DNA of 64,000 nt from Limnochordia bacterium (lineage in GTDB: Bacteria; Bacillota; Limnochordia; DUMW01). Every line of letters begins with the position of its first letter. Position 1 is the stretch's first letter. This document shows, piece by piece, positions 34,701-43,653 of the stretch. The stretch covers positions 16,571 through 80,570 of the forward strand of contig JALNWK010000005.1 of NCBI GenBank assembly GCA_023230925.1, written 5' to 3'. A model generated the notes under the pieces. The model was not told where the DNA came from. It did no database searches and was given only the letters and a program-made list of their open reading frames with translations. A program made the translations under genes and the position numbers.

Positions 34701-35635
34701 GCACTCTGGTCCTTAGCCTCAGCAGCTGTGGAGTAGGCCCCGTTTCCAATTCGCATGGCTTCTTCAGCTGTATTTCTGCTGGCAGCCGCTACCTCGCTGC
34801 TAGCCTTAGCAATCTCCAATGCCCGTTCAACCGAAGCCTGAGCCTCTGCCAATGCGTTACCATAGTCAGCCAGTTCCTTCTCAAGCAGATCAGTTTTGTT
34901 GCTAGCAAGCTCTGCAATAACCTTGACTTGGTCCAGCTGATTGGTCAGCCCAGCGATCTCATCACTGTTAAGCTTTAACATCTCCAAGGCGTCCTCTTTG
35001 GATAGCCCGGGGGTTAGTTCACTCAATCTTTCAGCAACGAGATCTGTTACCAACGCCCGAACATATGCCTCGGTTTCCTTTTCGAAGGCATCCTGATCGG
35101 CTGTAAGTTGATCCACAAGCACCGCCTGTGCGGAATCAAAATCCGCTTTCAAACCAAGCTTTGCCTTTTCCAGACATTCTCTGATCTCTTCTTTTTGGTC
35201 GATAGAAGCCTTATCTAGGACTGCCATGGCTTCGGCAAATTTCGCAGAAAGAGTATCAAGTTCTGCTGCGATAGCTTCGTCAAGCTTGTCCCCAAGCTCT
35301 CCGGCGACTCTCTTAGTAATTCGCTCCTCAAAGGAATCTAGGCTTTGACCCAGTTGCCACTCGATCTCTGATGAAGCGTATTCCTCAATATCCGAAATGA
35401 GTCTCGACATTACCATAGCCATTTCGTATCTAGTGAATGAATTGCTTCCCTTGTATTCCCCATCAGGGTAGCCAATAACAATACCCGTTGCAGCCAGCTC
35501 AGCAATGGCATCATATGCCCAGTGGTTCTCTGCTACATCCGGAAATGGCATTTTTGATGCATAGGTAGTAAAAACTAAGCCTACCACAAGAGAACATATC
35601 GCAACAACAATTACAGGTGTTGTACGTTTGAACAT
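31763..35635 (-). CDS. Long-stalk SLH-domain outer-membrane beta-barrel protein
   Basis: Protein of 1290 residues. A signal peptide or signal anchor (1-28) is followed by one SLH domain (about 30-85, MPFPDVAENHWAYDAI to RYEMAMVMSRLIS). A very long heptad-rich alanine/glutamate/leucine coiled coil runs to about residue 660. The rest is a strand-rich barrel ending in LATVGFSF. This is the layout of OmpM proteins but with a far longer stalk, closer to Deinococcus SlpA (SLH, coiled coil, barrel). It probably ties the outer membrane to the wall. GGGAGGG lies nine bases before the ATG at 35635; the open frame to 35710 has no such site. It has its own terminator. Confidence 0.9.
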   Translation of the reverse strand: MFKRTTPVIVVAICSLVVGLVFTTYASKMPFPDVAENHWAYDAIAELAATGIVIGYPDGEYKGSNSFTRYEMAMVMSRLISDIEEYASSEIEWQLGQSLDSFEERITKRVAGELGDKLDEAIAAELDTLSAKFAEAMAVLDKASIDQKEEIRECLEKAKLGLKADFDSAQAVLVDQLTADQDAFEKETEAYVRALVTDLVAERLSELTPGLSKEDALEMLKLNSDEIAGLTNQLDQVKVIAELASNKTDLLEKELADYGNALAEAQASVERALEIAKASSEVAAASRNTAEEAMRIGNGAYSTAAEAKDQSAEIAKVLEELKALSDATAETASRAEAIALKVQQSTDTTGPEVAEMAQTAVKNSDAALTRSAEAVAYSEEAKALGEKAVKLGQEAQVSAAEALTVAKEGLEISKTAEQTALEASEVATKLQQVTDLLNDQMGLFDVQLAAMSKDVDGLKALIDLKTASIMKQLDATNAELEDEIVAVKSAISVLDSKNAVIDSKLSDLLFRIGRANKQVERIEAKLDLTEAELQEEFDGIKGMLSLFESRNAVLDSKMGDLLFRIERTNKRADRIEATISELKAELQTGATGLDDLRSFVVALDTEVKNIESTQELLSSRLAKVEQGQQELRVAVGDLEDATGKLAAQQQDLRKDHDALSGSFEEFAAKFGKVRFFGDTSLELVNRAVVAGDAAKLYKDPHVRDTKTSNPKLYDPAVSRFAHKLTFGFEAYPSDNVLVKGSLATVTNFFGSDPDFNVRLSDMSVRVETPDVLRLAYFGSLSHDEIAGSFDKYTINKKKIEPLKMFGVSSKLAFSDTVRADVYFSRLNVGEYLAAVYGEFDVATGKLYTRLVSWFTDPHVGAGAPAYARDRVGQIGTVGSIGNIDYDLKYTVDSYKADSVTATDVKLGTNVGIIDIGFDYGNVAEGFAPKYAKDFKSKDGDLLPDQRKYVLTASAPVFGAKLTQQVGRLDTSVTKGHYELSNITTLKNVDVFGAELGYERRDITTKDDGGESSKIENLLDAKRNILDFDLYGAYFTRDFSTTDELDHSIGKLSVSRKIAPFDLPVVLDLDVANLKELGVDDRQHYQVALNIDKMPVGPGVSLDATYQWTTREIVDNKWTELDKWQENRKTVGGLRSVIDAGDGLMFAAGYRVTTTEDLLSSTVTDKVGTASIGLDYTGELLNAKVGVGVEYGQSTDLLTNASLAPESKLSLTADRQLYGGSLSLAAKQSAGLDTKKSDRFSARTADMKYVYPIGNGFNISLSSNYAELCWDTNVDEDYQVWEALATVGFSF

Positions 35636-35673
35636 GTGATAGTACCCTCCCTCATAAGCATGTACGACTTGAT

Positions 35674-35701
35674 TACGTAGAAATCTCCCTATGTATGTCA
35701 A
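35674..35701 (-). promoter_or_regulatory. Weak promoter candidate for the long SLH-barrel gene
   Basis: A perfect TTGACA at 35701-35696 on the minus strand is 16 bases from TACGTA (35679-35674), a poor -10 box. It would give a short leader before 35635. Confidence 0.3.
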
Positions 35702-35972
35702 TGCAGCCATAGGGTGCAGGTTAATTCTGATCTATACTTGACAGCCCGGCCGGTAGTTGCCCGGCGACTAACAAGAGCACCCCCCCTTTCGGCAATATAC
35801 CTGCCGGACGCTAGAATAGAGGTAGCATGGATACAACATCCGACACTTCAATATCACATTCGCTAGTAACCTGCAAAATCCTTCTTGAAAATCAACATAT
35901 CTTCCAGATAGTTGTGTCCATCGCCGTTGTGTTGGATAATGTAGCAAATCTTATCAAAACCATGGAGACCCA
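35702..35972. other. Intergenic region before the long SLH-barrel gene
   Basis: About 270 bases with no open reading frame of note. It contains GC-rich complementary segments near 35742-35775 and a run of seven Cs at 35780-35786. No riboswitch or known RNA motif was recognised. A long structured leader is possible, since the promoter at 35674-35701 is weak. Confidence 0.4.
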
Positions 35973-36632
35973 CTAATCTACTTGCAATCGATCGAGTTGA
36001 TTACGGGGCCCAATCACAATTAGCACATCCCCTTCCATTAACATATCTGTTGCTCCAGGCGAAATGTTTAGGCCCTCACCTCTTTTTACAACTAACACGT
36101 TGATACCATAGTTCTTCCTTAGATCTATCTCCCCAAGGGTCTTATTAGCAAATCTTTGGGGCACAATTGTTTCCGCAATGCTATAGTCTGGAGCCACCTC
36201 AATGTAGTCGAGCAGATTTACGGAAACCAAGCTATGGGCAACTCGGACCCCCATGTCACGTTCAGGGTAGACAACCCGATCGGCTCCCACCTTTTCAAGT
36301 ACCCTACCGTGTAGTTCATTCTGTGCTTTCGCCCAGACTTTTTTCACACCCATACTCTTGAGCTGAAGGGTTGTCAGAATACTGGCTTGAACGTCTTGAC
36401 CAATACTTACAATGGCCACGTCTACGTTCTTTATCCCCATTTTCTCCAGGGCCCGTTCATCGGTGGTATCCGCCTGAACCGCTTGAACAACAACATCCGC
36501 CACATCTTGAACTCTCTCTGAATCCTTATCTACAGCAACAACTTCATACCCTATTTCACTCAGTTCCCGGGCCACACTGCTTCCAAATCGGCCAAGACCG
36601 AGTACGGCAAAGATTCTCCATCTCACCCTCAA
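35973..36632 (-). CDS. KtrA/TrkA-type regulatory subunit of potassium uptake
   Basis: Cytoplasmic regulator of 219 residues that binds nucleotide through an RCK (TrkA-N) domain (AVLGLGRFGSSVA near residue 9, acidic end of strand 2 in VVAVDKDSERV) and carries a TrkA-C domain from about 140 (EVAPDYSIAETIVP). It gates the membrane subunit encoded just upstream at 36649-38007. The start is a TTG at 36632 or a GTG two codons later; the G-rich site GGGGG fits the GTG better. Confidence 0.9.
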   Translation of the reverse strand: MRVRWRIFAVLGLGRFGSSVARELSEIGYEVVAVDKDSERVQDVADVVVQAVQADTTDERALEKMGIKNVDVAIVSIGQDVQASILTTLQLKSMGVKKVWAKAQNELHGRVLEKVGADRVVYPERDMGVRVAHSLVSVNLLDYIEVAPDYSIAETIVPQRFANKTLGEIDLRKNYGINVLVVKRGEGLNISPGATDMLMEGDVLIVIGPRNQLDRLQVD

Positions 36633-36648
36633 ATACCCCCATCCAAAA

Positions 36649-38007
36649 CTAGCCTACAACAACAGGTCCCTCGGGATACCGAACCCCATCCCCTTCAGGA
36701 GCCACAAGTCTTCGTCCAAGAGCAAGAGCCAAGGTAACTGGCCCAATTCTTCCTGCAAACATGACCATCATGATCAGGAGCTTGCCTAGACCAGACAATA
36801 CTGGTGTAATACCAGTAGATAAACCAACCGTACCGAAGGCAGAAACGACTTCAAACAAGACGGGCAGGATGGGCAGGTCTTCAATAGCTAAGAGCACCAT
36901 AGTTACAGTGACTATTAGGGCTAAGGCCAATACCATGATGCTTAGAGACCTCCGGACGGTCCTCTCTGAGATTCGACGATAGAACAACACATTATCATTC
37001 TGTCCTTTAATGGAGTTCCCAACGGCAACCATAATACAAGCGAAGGTTGTCGTCTTGATACCACCACCGGTGGACCCAGGTGATGCCCCGATAAACATCA
37101 GTAGTAATATAAAAAACAAGGTGACTGGACGCATTTGCCCTACGGGTACCGTATTGAACCCGGCAGTACGTGGGGTCACGGCCTGAAAAAATGCGGCTGT
37201 AACCTTTGCCCCAGGATCCAATGGCCCTAGTGTCATCGGATTATGGTACTCGGCGACCAGAACAAAAATAAAGGCCCCGGCAATAAGAACTAGCGTACTA
37301 ACTAGAACTATCTTTGAATGCAAGGATAGCATGCGAAACCTACGCTTAACAGTGGCCTCTCTTAGCACAAAAAAACCTAGTCCCCCGGCAATAATCAAAA
37401 ATGAGATCACGAGATTGACAACAACGTCACCCACAAATCCTTCAAGGCTTGTTCCGAAAAGATCAAACCCTGCATTGTTAAAGGCAGATATTGCGTGGAA
37501 CACCGCGAAGAAAAAGGCACGACCTGCTGGCATGTCCCCGACCCAATGAAGAAAGAGAATCACAGCACCAATGCCTTCAAATATCAGCGCGATCTCGATG
37601 ATCAGTCGCGCCATTCTGACTACGCCTGAAACAGATATGTTATTCAGATCCTCTTGAATCAGCTGTCTTTGACGAATACCAATTCTTTTGCCAAGGAGCA
37701 AGGCAAACAACGTGGACATGGTCATAATCCCAAGTCCCCCGATTTGAACTAGAATCATTATGATCGTTTGACCAAACCGGGAAAATCCAGTGGCAGTATT
37801 TAGTACACTCAAGCCCGTAACACAGGTGGCCGAAGTGGCCGTAAAAGCTGCATCAAGAACGGATAACTCGACACCCGGGCGAGTTGCTATAGGCAGTTTC
37901 AGTAGTAGTGTGCCTACTACAATTACGGAGAAATATCCAAGACCTAATACCTGAGCTGGTGTTAGTCTTTCAATGGAAAAAACCCAATGTCTTTTTCTAT
38001 GCATCAT
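36649..38007 (-). CDS. TrkH/KtrB-type potassium transporter, membrane subunit
   Basis: Integral membrane protein of 452 residues with the four M1-P-M2 repeats of the SKT family. The four filter segments are visible as SATCVTGLSVL, SAFNNAGFDLFG, TPRTAGFNTVP and SAFGTVGLSTGI, each with the conserved glycine. It would import potassium, in Ktr systems coupled to sodium. The start overlaps the stop of the DUF3084 gene by four bases; the regulatory subunit follows after 16 bases. The link between ion uptake and the Lpt genes may be only transcriptional. Confidence 0.94.
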   Translation of the reverse strand: MMHRKRHWVFSIERLTPAQVLGLGYFSVIVVGTLLLKLPIATRPGVELSVLDAAFTATSATCVTGLSVLNTATGFSRFGQTIIMILVQIGGLGIMTMSTLFALLLGKRIGIRQRQLIQEDLNNISVSGVVRMARLIIEIALIFEGIGAVILFLHWVGDMPAGRAFFFAVFHAISAFNNAGFDLFGTSLEGFVGDVVVNLVISFLIIAGGLGFFVLREATVKRRFRMLSLHSKIVLVSTLVLIAGAFIFVLVAEYHNPMTLGPLDPGAKVTAAFFQAVTPRTAGFNTVPVGQMRPVTLFFILLLMFIGASPGSTGGGIKTTTFACIMVAVGNSIKGQNDNVLFYRRISERTVRRSLSIMVLALALIVTVTMVLLAIEDLPILPVLFEVVSAFGTVGLSTGITPVLSGLGKLLIMMVMFAGRIGPVTLALALGRRLVAPEGDGVRYPEGPVVVG

Positions 38008-39317
38008 TCGTTTCCTTTAGTCTCGGCTACCACAAGCTCGATTTGGAGCTTACCTGTATTCCACGTATCATGTTGGGCAACAGCATTTACGATAAGGGTT
38101 CCTTCACTATCCCGCACCGCAGCTATTGCTTTGAAAAACTCCTCACCGCTTGTTTGCCCAACTCGTCCTTCGGTATCGGTGACCATACCCTTTGCAATGG
38201 CCAACTCATTAACTTGCCGTAGCAAGGACAAAATAACGTCCTCTATATTTTGGGTATCACCGCCGAGAACCTCCACACTGGCCAGCACTTCCCCTTTTTG
38301 GAACACCTTCTGCCTGGGTTTGATATCAAACCAAACAACTACCCCTTCTCCTAATACAGTGTTTCCGTGGGCCACCGCCCGGACAACGTATTGGCCGCTT
38401 TCCTCTCCGAGAACACGCACCACTTGATCAAAGTGTTCTTCTGAATATAGCATAATCGCGTAGTTATCCTTGCCTTCAATTCGTGCCCCTCGACCGAGGG
38501 CTACTTGGTTGGCACGTAACAAAAACTGCACTAGATCCAATTGTGCGGCGTCTTGTCCTTTTCCGCCCTCCATCACTTGAGCAAAGACTATCTCGTTTGC
38601 TTTGAATGCAAGATGTCCGTACCTCATCTGTTCGTTAAATCGTTGATATGCCTCATCAAGCTTTTGATATTGTTCCAAAAGATTGACAATCTTAGTCTCA
38701 AGCAAGGTCTCCCGTTCCTGAAGCTCCCTAACCTTTGCTTGGATCATCTCACTTGCATCCTTAAGGTTCTCCACTCTTTCCTTCTCAAACTCCAGATCCT
38801 TCTCTGTAGTGGCAAGATCCTGTTTTGCCTGTAAATAAGCGCCTTGGATATCCTGAAGCTGCTGAATCACTATAGCCCTCTCTTGACGCGCTTCTTCTAG
38901 TTCCCGCATAGCTTCATTGCGCTGTTCCTCCATGAATGATAATTCTTGTGCCTTCACTGTCACCTCAGACCGCAACGATTCCACCCTTAGTTGCTGTTCA
39001 GCGAGAAGGTCTTCGGCGTCTTCCAATAGTCTCTGGCTTTCCTCATAGCGACTCTCGCTTGTAGCTAGGGCCTGTTTTACTTCTTTCATGTGGAAAAGAG
39101 CTGTTCTGACATCCTCGGAGACTATCGACATTACCGTTACACTTGCCGCTGCAATGACCACACCGGTAAGAACAGTAATTATCATAGAGGTATATCTGGG
39201 TCGCATACCTAGAAGGGTTAGTCGTTTTTTACCAATCTTCATCCCAATCCGATCCCCAATAAAGGCAATAACTCCACCGGTAATGATCAGTAATACAACT
39301 AACACAAAACCGCCCAC
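38004..39317 (-). CDS. DUF3084-type membrane-anchored coiled-coil protein
   Basis: Protein of 437 residues with an N-terminal hydrophobic stretch (1-22), a second one near 45-65, a long coiled coil (about 80-225), and a C-terminal alpha/beta domain (TLIVNAVAQHDTWN near the end). This matches DUF3084 proteins, known in cyanobacteria and diderm Firmicutes, often next to an LptF/G gene as here. The biochemical role is unknown; the context suggests an envelope function linked to LPS export. It is 30 bases after lptF/G and overlaps the potassium transporter gene. Confidence 0.8.
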   Translation of the reverse strand: MGGFVLVVLLIITGGVIAFIGDRIGMKIGKKRLTLLGMRPRYTSMIITVLTGVVIAAASVTVMSIVSEDVRTALFHMKEVKQALATSESRYEESQRLLEDAEDLLAEQQLRVESLRSEVTVKAQELSFMEEQRNEAMRELEEARQERAIVIQQLQDIQGAYLQAKQDLATTEKDLEFEKERVENLKDASEMIQAKVRELQERETLLETKIVNLLEQYQKLDEAYQRFNEQMRYGHLAFKANEIVFAQVMEGGKGQDAAQLDLVQFLLRANQVALGRGARIEGKDNYAIMLYSEEHFDQVVRVLGEESGQYVVRAVAHGNTVLGEGVVVWFDIKPRQKVFQKGEVLASVEVLGGDTQNIEDVILSLLRQVNELAIAKGMVTDTEGRVGQTSGEEFFKAIAAVRDSEGTLIVNAVAQHDTWNTGKLQIELVVAETKGNE

Positions 39318-39347
39318 GGTCCGACCCTCCGTATCTATCCGATCACA

Positions 39348-40436
39348 TTACTTTTTTGCCCTAATTAGCAGTATAACAGCTGCAATTCCCACAAATAAGT
39401 TGGGTAGCCACGCACCGAGAAACGGCGCCAAGGCCCCACTCTCTCCTAGAGCCAGTCCAAAGGTCATCACAATATAGTAGACTAAAATAATTGCCATACT
39501 CATGCCAAAACCCACTGATGACGCTGAACGATGAGACTGAATACCAAGTGGTGCTCCGACAAGAGAAAACATTAATGTGGCGGCTGGAGTTGCAAATCGG
39601 GCATGCAATTGGGTGAGTAATTTGGGATCAACATAACCTTGCCCACGTAAAATATCGATATGATCCTTTAGTTCCTTAGCGGTCATTTCATCGGGATGTT
39701 TCTGGTTCCTGGCAATATCCGTCGGTCGAAACGCGATATCCGCTGGCTGCCGTCCCTGACCAAACTGCATGGAAGCAAGTCCATCATCGGCATCATGATA
39801 GTACACTACAGCATCACTCATATACCATTGTTCAGAGTCCCATATCACCGATGTAGCATAAGTGGTACGCTGGGGCTTACCATTAGATAAATCCATCATG
39901 GTCACATCTCGCATGACCTTCTCTTGCCCATCGAATTCCGCCGCATAAAGAAACCAAGTCATTCGTTGCCTATCGTACCTCTTCAGAATAACATTTCTTT
40001 GGACCATTGACAAGTTTGTCCCTTTGACCTCCTCAGCTATGATCCTGGAGGACTCAAGGTTGGCTGCGGGTAGAACATATGCATTAACTCCCAGGGCAAG
40101 GATGGTACCAACAATCCCTGCCACAATGGCAGGTCGGGTAATCTGATAAAAGCTAATTCCCGCGGCACGCATCGCCACGACTTCACTAGCGGCGGACAGC
40201 TGGCTTAAGGATAGCAAAACACCTAGTAATACAGCCATGGGTAAGACCCAAACAATGATCTGGGGTAATCCCAGCAACAACAGACGTCCAGCAGTATTCC
40301 ACGAAGCCCCATATTCCGTAACATAGCGGATCACCTTCATGATGTCACTGCCAATAAAGATACTGCTAAAAACACCAATCCCAAACAGAATAGGAGGGAC
40401 CAACAGTCTTATTAAATACCGATCCAATAGTTTCAT
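39348..40436 (-). CDS. LptF/LptG-type permease of the LPS exporter
   Basis: Membrane subunit of the Lpt exporter, 362 residues: three membrane helices in the N-terminal 120 residues, a periplasmic beta-jellyroll domain (about 125-255), and three C-terminal helices. The opening LLDRYLIRLLVPPILFG and the coupling-helix segment MRAAGISFYQI are typical of the family. Only one such gene is present, so a homodimer is likely, whereas Proteobacteria use an LptF-LptG pair. Its start overlaps the end of lptB by four bases, so ATPase and permease are coupled. Confidence 0.92.
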   Translation of the reverse strand: MKLLDRYLIRLLVPPILFGIGVFSSIFIGSDIMKVIRYVTEYGASWNTAGRLLLLGLPQIIVWVLPMAVLLGVLLSLSQLSAASEVVAMRAAGISFYQITRPAIVAGIVGTILALGVNAYVLPAANLESSRIIAEEVKGTNLSMVQRNVILKRYDRQRMTWFLYAAEFDGQEKVMRDVTMMDLSNGKPQRTTYATSVIWDSEQWYMSDAVVYYHDADDGLASMQFGQGRQPADIAFRPTDIARNQKHPDEMTAKELKDHIDILRGQGYVDPKLLTQLHARFATPAATLMFSLVGAPLGIQSHRSASSVGFGMSMAIILVYYIVMTFGLALGESGALAPFLGAWLPNLFVGIAAVILLIRAKK

Positions 40437-41152
40437 AGACTAAACCGATCCCCCAAGTAGAACTTTCTGGCCACGGGATCCAATGCAATCTCCGAAGACG
40501 GTCCTTCAACCAGAACCTTTCCCTGATGCATAATATAGGCGCGATCAGTTATACTGAGGGTCTCACGCACATTATGATCTGTAATCAAAAGGCCCAGTCC
40601 CTTATCCTTGAGCATAGCAATAATGCCTTGAATATCCGCAACGGCAATGGGATCCACCCCTGAAAACGGCTCATCCAGTAACATGTATCGAGGCCGTGCC
40701 GCTAGAGCTCTAGCAATCTCGACCCTTCGCCTTTCCCCTCCGGAAAGAACATATCCTCTTTGCTTGCGTATAGCAGCAATATCAAACTCATCGAGTAGCT
40801 CCTCAAGTCGATCAGTTCGCTGCTTTGGTGTCAGATCCAGCAGCTCCAGAACAGCCACAATGTTGTCCTCGACACTGAGCTTGCGAAATATGGAAGCTTC
40901 TTGGGCTAGATATCCGATGCCAAACCGTGCCCGTTTATACATTGGCCAGCTGGTCACATCGGTTCCATCAACGGATATTCTCCCGGCAGAAGGTCTTTCT
41001 AAACCAACAATCATGTAAAAGGTCGTGGTTTTACCGGCACCGTTAGGTCCTAACAACCCGACAATTTCACCGGGTTCCACTTGAAGACTGACTTCATTGA
41101 CAACTTTTCGCCTACCATAGCACTTGATCACCTGTTCTACAACAATCGCCAT
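40433..41152 (-). CDS. lptB: LPS export ABC transporter ATPase
   Basis: Nucleotide-binding subunit that powers LPS extraction from the inner membrane; 239 residues. Motifs: Walker A GPNGAGKTTT, the signature LSGGERRRVEIARAL, Walker B YMLLDEP, the D-loop SGVDP and the switch histidine in ITDHNVRE, the pattern of LptB. The frame is open to 41281, but the promoter at 41199-41226 lies inside that part and GGGGAG precedes the ATG at 41152, giving the normal length. It leads lptB-lptF/G-DUF3084-potassium uptake. Its partners LptC, LptA and LptD are encoded 19 kb away. Confidence 0.93.
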   Translation of the reverse strand: MAIVVEQVIKCYGRRKVVNEVSLQVEPGEIVGLLGPNGAGKTTTFYMIVGLERPSAGRISVDGTDVTSWPMYKRARFGIGYLAQEASIFRKLSVEDNIVAVLELLDLTPKQRTDRLEELLDEFDIAAIRKQRGYVLSGGERRRVEIARALAARPRYMLLDEPFSGVDPIAVADIQGIIAMLKDKGLGLLITDHNVRETLSITDRAYIMHQGKVLVEGPSSEIALDPVARKFYLGDRFSL

Positions 41153-41198
41153 ATTGCCATGCTCCCCGCAGCATTCCTGTCCATGATGATATGCTTTT

Positions 41199-41226
41199 AT
41201 TATAGCATCACTCCCGTTAACGGCAA
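41199..41226 (-). promoter_or_regulatory. Promoter of the lptB operon
   Basis: TTGCCG (41226-41221) and a perfect TATAAT (41204-41199) on the minus strand are 16 bases apart, with TGC before the -10 box (extended -10). Transcription would start near 41192, 40 bases before the ATG of lptB. Confidence 0.75.
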
Positions 41227-41255
41227 AGGGCCCCGCCGAATCAGGAGGGGCCCTT
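41226..41255 (-). terminator. Terminator of the LPS/TPR transcript
   Basis: AAGGGCCCC pairs with GGGGCCCTT (41226-41234 with 41247-41255), loop 12 bases. Only a short T-run follows on the minus strand. It lies 26 bases after the stop of the TPR gene and touches the -35 box of the lptB promoter. Confidence 0.65.
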
Positions 41256-41280
41256 CTTCTCAAGTCTATGAAGCAACTCA

Positions 41281-43653
41281 CTACTTGCTGCTAATCGGAG
41301 TACCTGTTACCAAACTCATGAACGCCGTCATCAAGGCTTCGCTAGCCCTATTCCAATCAGGGATCTCATAATCTGCAACTTGCCCGATTGCACTAGGAAG
41401 TATTTCCGTACTTAGGCTTTCCCACAATTGCCGTGCTTCAGCCGCAACCTGATTAACATCATGGCGCTCCTCTAAGGACCGTTGAATAGTGAGTAATGTC
41501 CCCAAGGGATCCTGCAGCAGTGTCTCGAGGAAAACCTGCTCATTCTCATCAAGCGCATTCCAACTCCAGTCCCGACGGTCCACATCGAATCTCCAGTCTA
41601 ACCCCGCTAGGGTTTCATCGAAGGCTGCCGCTACGGTGGTCATGTTTAGTGCCTCGGCTCTGGCACGGAAATCAACCATGGCGATATCTACAACTTCGGG
41701 CATCCGCTTGATTTCCTCCTTTACCCCAATCAGATGCCTTGCAGCTCCGATTAGCAAAGCGGCTTGCTCTACATCCAACGTTCTGACCTGGTTAGATGCC
41801 TCAATCAAGATACTATTTGCTGTGGCATAGCCAACATTCTGACCTCGATCGGATATGGTCTTTAGGGCAGCTGAGGTGGTGTTCATGATCGTCTGCAACC
41901 GACCACCAAGTGAAGTCTCACCTACCCAAAGCGTCTCAAATACAAACGTATTGATTGCCTCGGCCGTTTCAGGAAAACCATCGGATGTGGCAACTGCTGC
42001 TAGTTCCTCATATAGTATGAACTGTGTTTCCCTTAATAGAGGAATCACATTGGCCGCATTAAGCTGTTGGCTACACAGTTGCTCTATACAACGATTAAAG
42101 ACACCTCGAGCGTCCTCTTCCGTAATGCCCACTTCACTCAACCGCGCAAACAGGTTCGGCTCCAACTCGCTATAGGTCGTCTTTACCTCGCTAATTGTAC
42201 TGTTCAATCCGGTATTCAGTGCTGTGTAAACTTCATCAACCAGTTGCTCAGTTAGATTCAGGTCAGGATAGGCGATGAGCGCATCAGATAAAGTCATGAA
42301 GCAGTCCGCCATATAGCTTTGGATTTGTGCTTCAGTGTAGCCAGACCCAAAAGCACAGCTTAGCCCATCACCCAATACAAGTATAGCCGCTTCTACATCA
42401 CCAACCAAAACCTTCGTGGTTGCCAATACTCTGTAGTTATCCACCGTCGGGAACTCAGTCACCAACTGTTCAGCATATTCCAAAGCAGAATTGAAGTCTT
42501 GAGTCTCCTCCAAGCAGATCCTAATGATCAAGTGCAAATCAGCTTCTTCTAATACGGCACCGGGCCAGTGAATCGCCTTATCCAAGGAGGCAATCGCCTC
42601 TTCAAACTTGTCGAGGTTATACTTAGCTACACCCATCATTGAGTGCATACGAGCAGTCTGATCGCTGTCGCTAAGTAGCCCTAGGGCTTGCTCCAAATCT
42701 GCCTCCGCTAAAGCCCACTCTGTCGAACTCACTTCCATTTCCGCACGACGTACATACGCCCACCCAAGGTCCACAGCATAACTAGCATCTAACCCATGGG
42801 CACTGGTTAGATAAGAGATAACATTATCAATCTCCTCGGCTCCTTGGGCAAGCATGTAGTAACACAGGGCTTGCTTTTCATTGTACAGAGCGGAGCCTGC
42901 GGGATAATCAAGGGCTGCCAGTTGGTACTTCTCGATAGCCCCTTGGTAATCCTCACTTGTAAATAGAGCCTCTGCCCATGCGGCATAGGCTTGCCCCCGG
43001 GCGGTTTTGTTCTCTTCACTATCTACAAGGGTAATGGCATCGGTATATGCACCAATCGCTTGCTCATAGAAAGCTCCGTCCAAATACAGAGCACCAAGGG
43101 CTAGATATACATCCGCCTTACTTGCGATGTACTCAATCTCCCCGGTGGGATTTACGTATATGGCCAAGTCAAGCTTTGTTAGGGCTTGCTGCAAGGACTC
43201 CAAAGTCCCAAGTTCAACAAGCTCCAAAGCCCACTGGTAATAGGCTAATCCATGGGCCTGGTTGTATTCTGTCTTTTGATCTGACTGCACTGCCATGGCA
43301 AAGTAGTTAACTGCATCAGCCCAATTCTCTGCTGCCATTTCCAGATTACCCAGGGCGAAATAGACCGCCGCCTTATTGGCAACATAGCCTGCTTCGCCAT
43401 CAGGATGAATGGCAATAGCTAAGTTAAGTTTCTCTAAGGCCAGTTGCAGACTAGCTTCATCCCCTGCTACCGCCAATTGCAGTGCCCAATCACGATAGGT
43501 CTCGCCAAACGCTTGACGATTCTCCTCCAGCAATGCGGGCCAGAGCGCAAAGGCTTGGTTGTAGTAGTCTATAGCTGTTTCGTACTGACCGGCTGACTTG
43601 GCTGCAATCGCTTGATTGACTAGATTGCGGGCCTTTTGTTCATCGCTTGGCCA
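41281..43653 (-). repeat. Second copy of a 2373-base tandem repeat inside the TPR gene
   Basis: This unit is offset by exactly 2373 bases (791 codons) from the copy at 43654-46026. The best block, 43025-43125, matches 45398-45498 base for base over 101 positions, while other parts are diverged. Confidence 0.85.
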
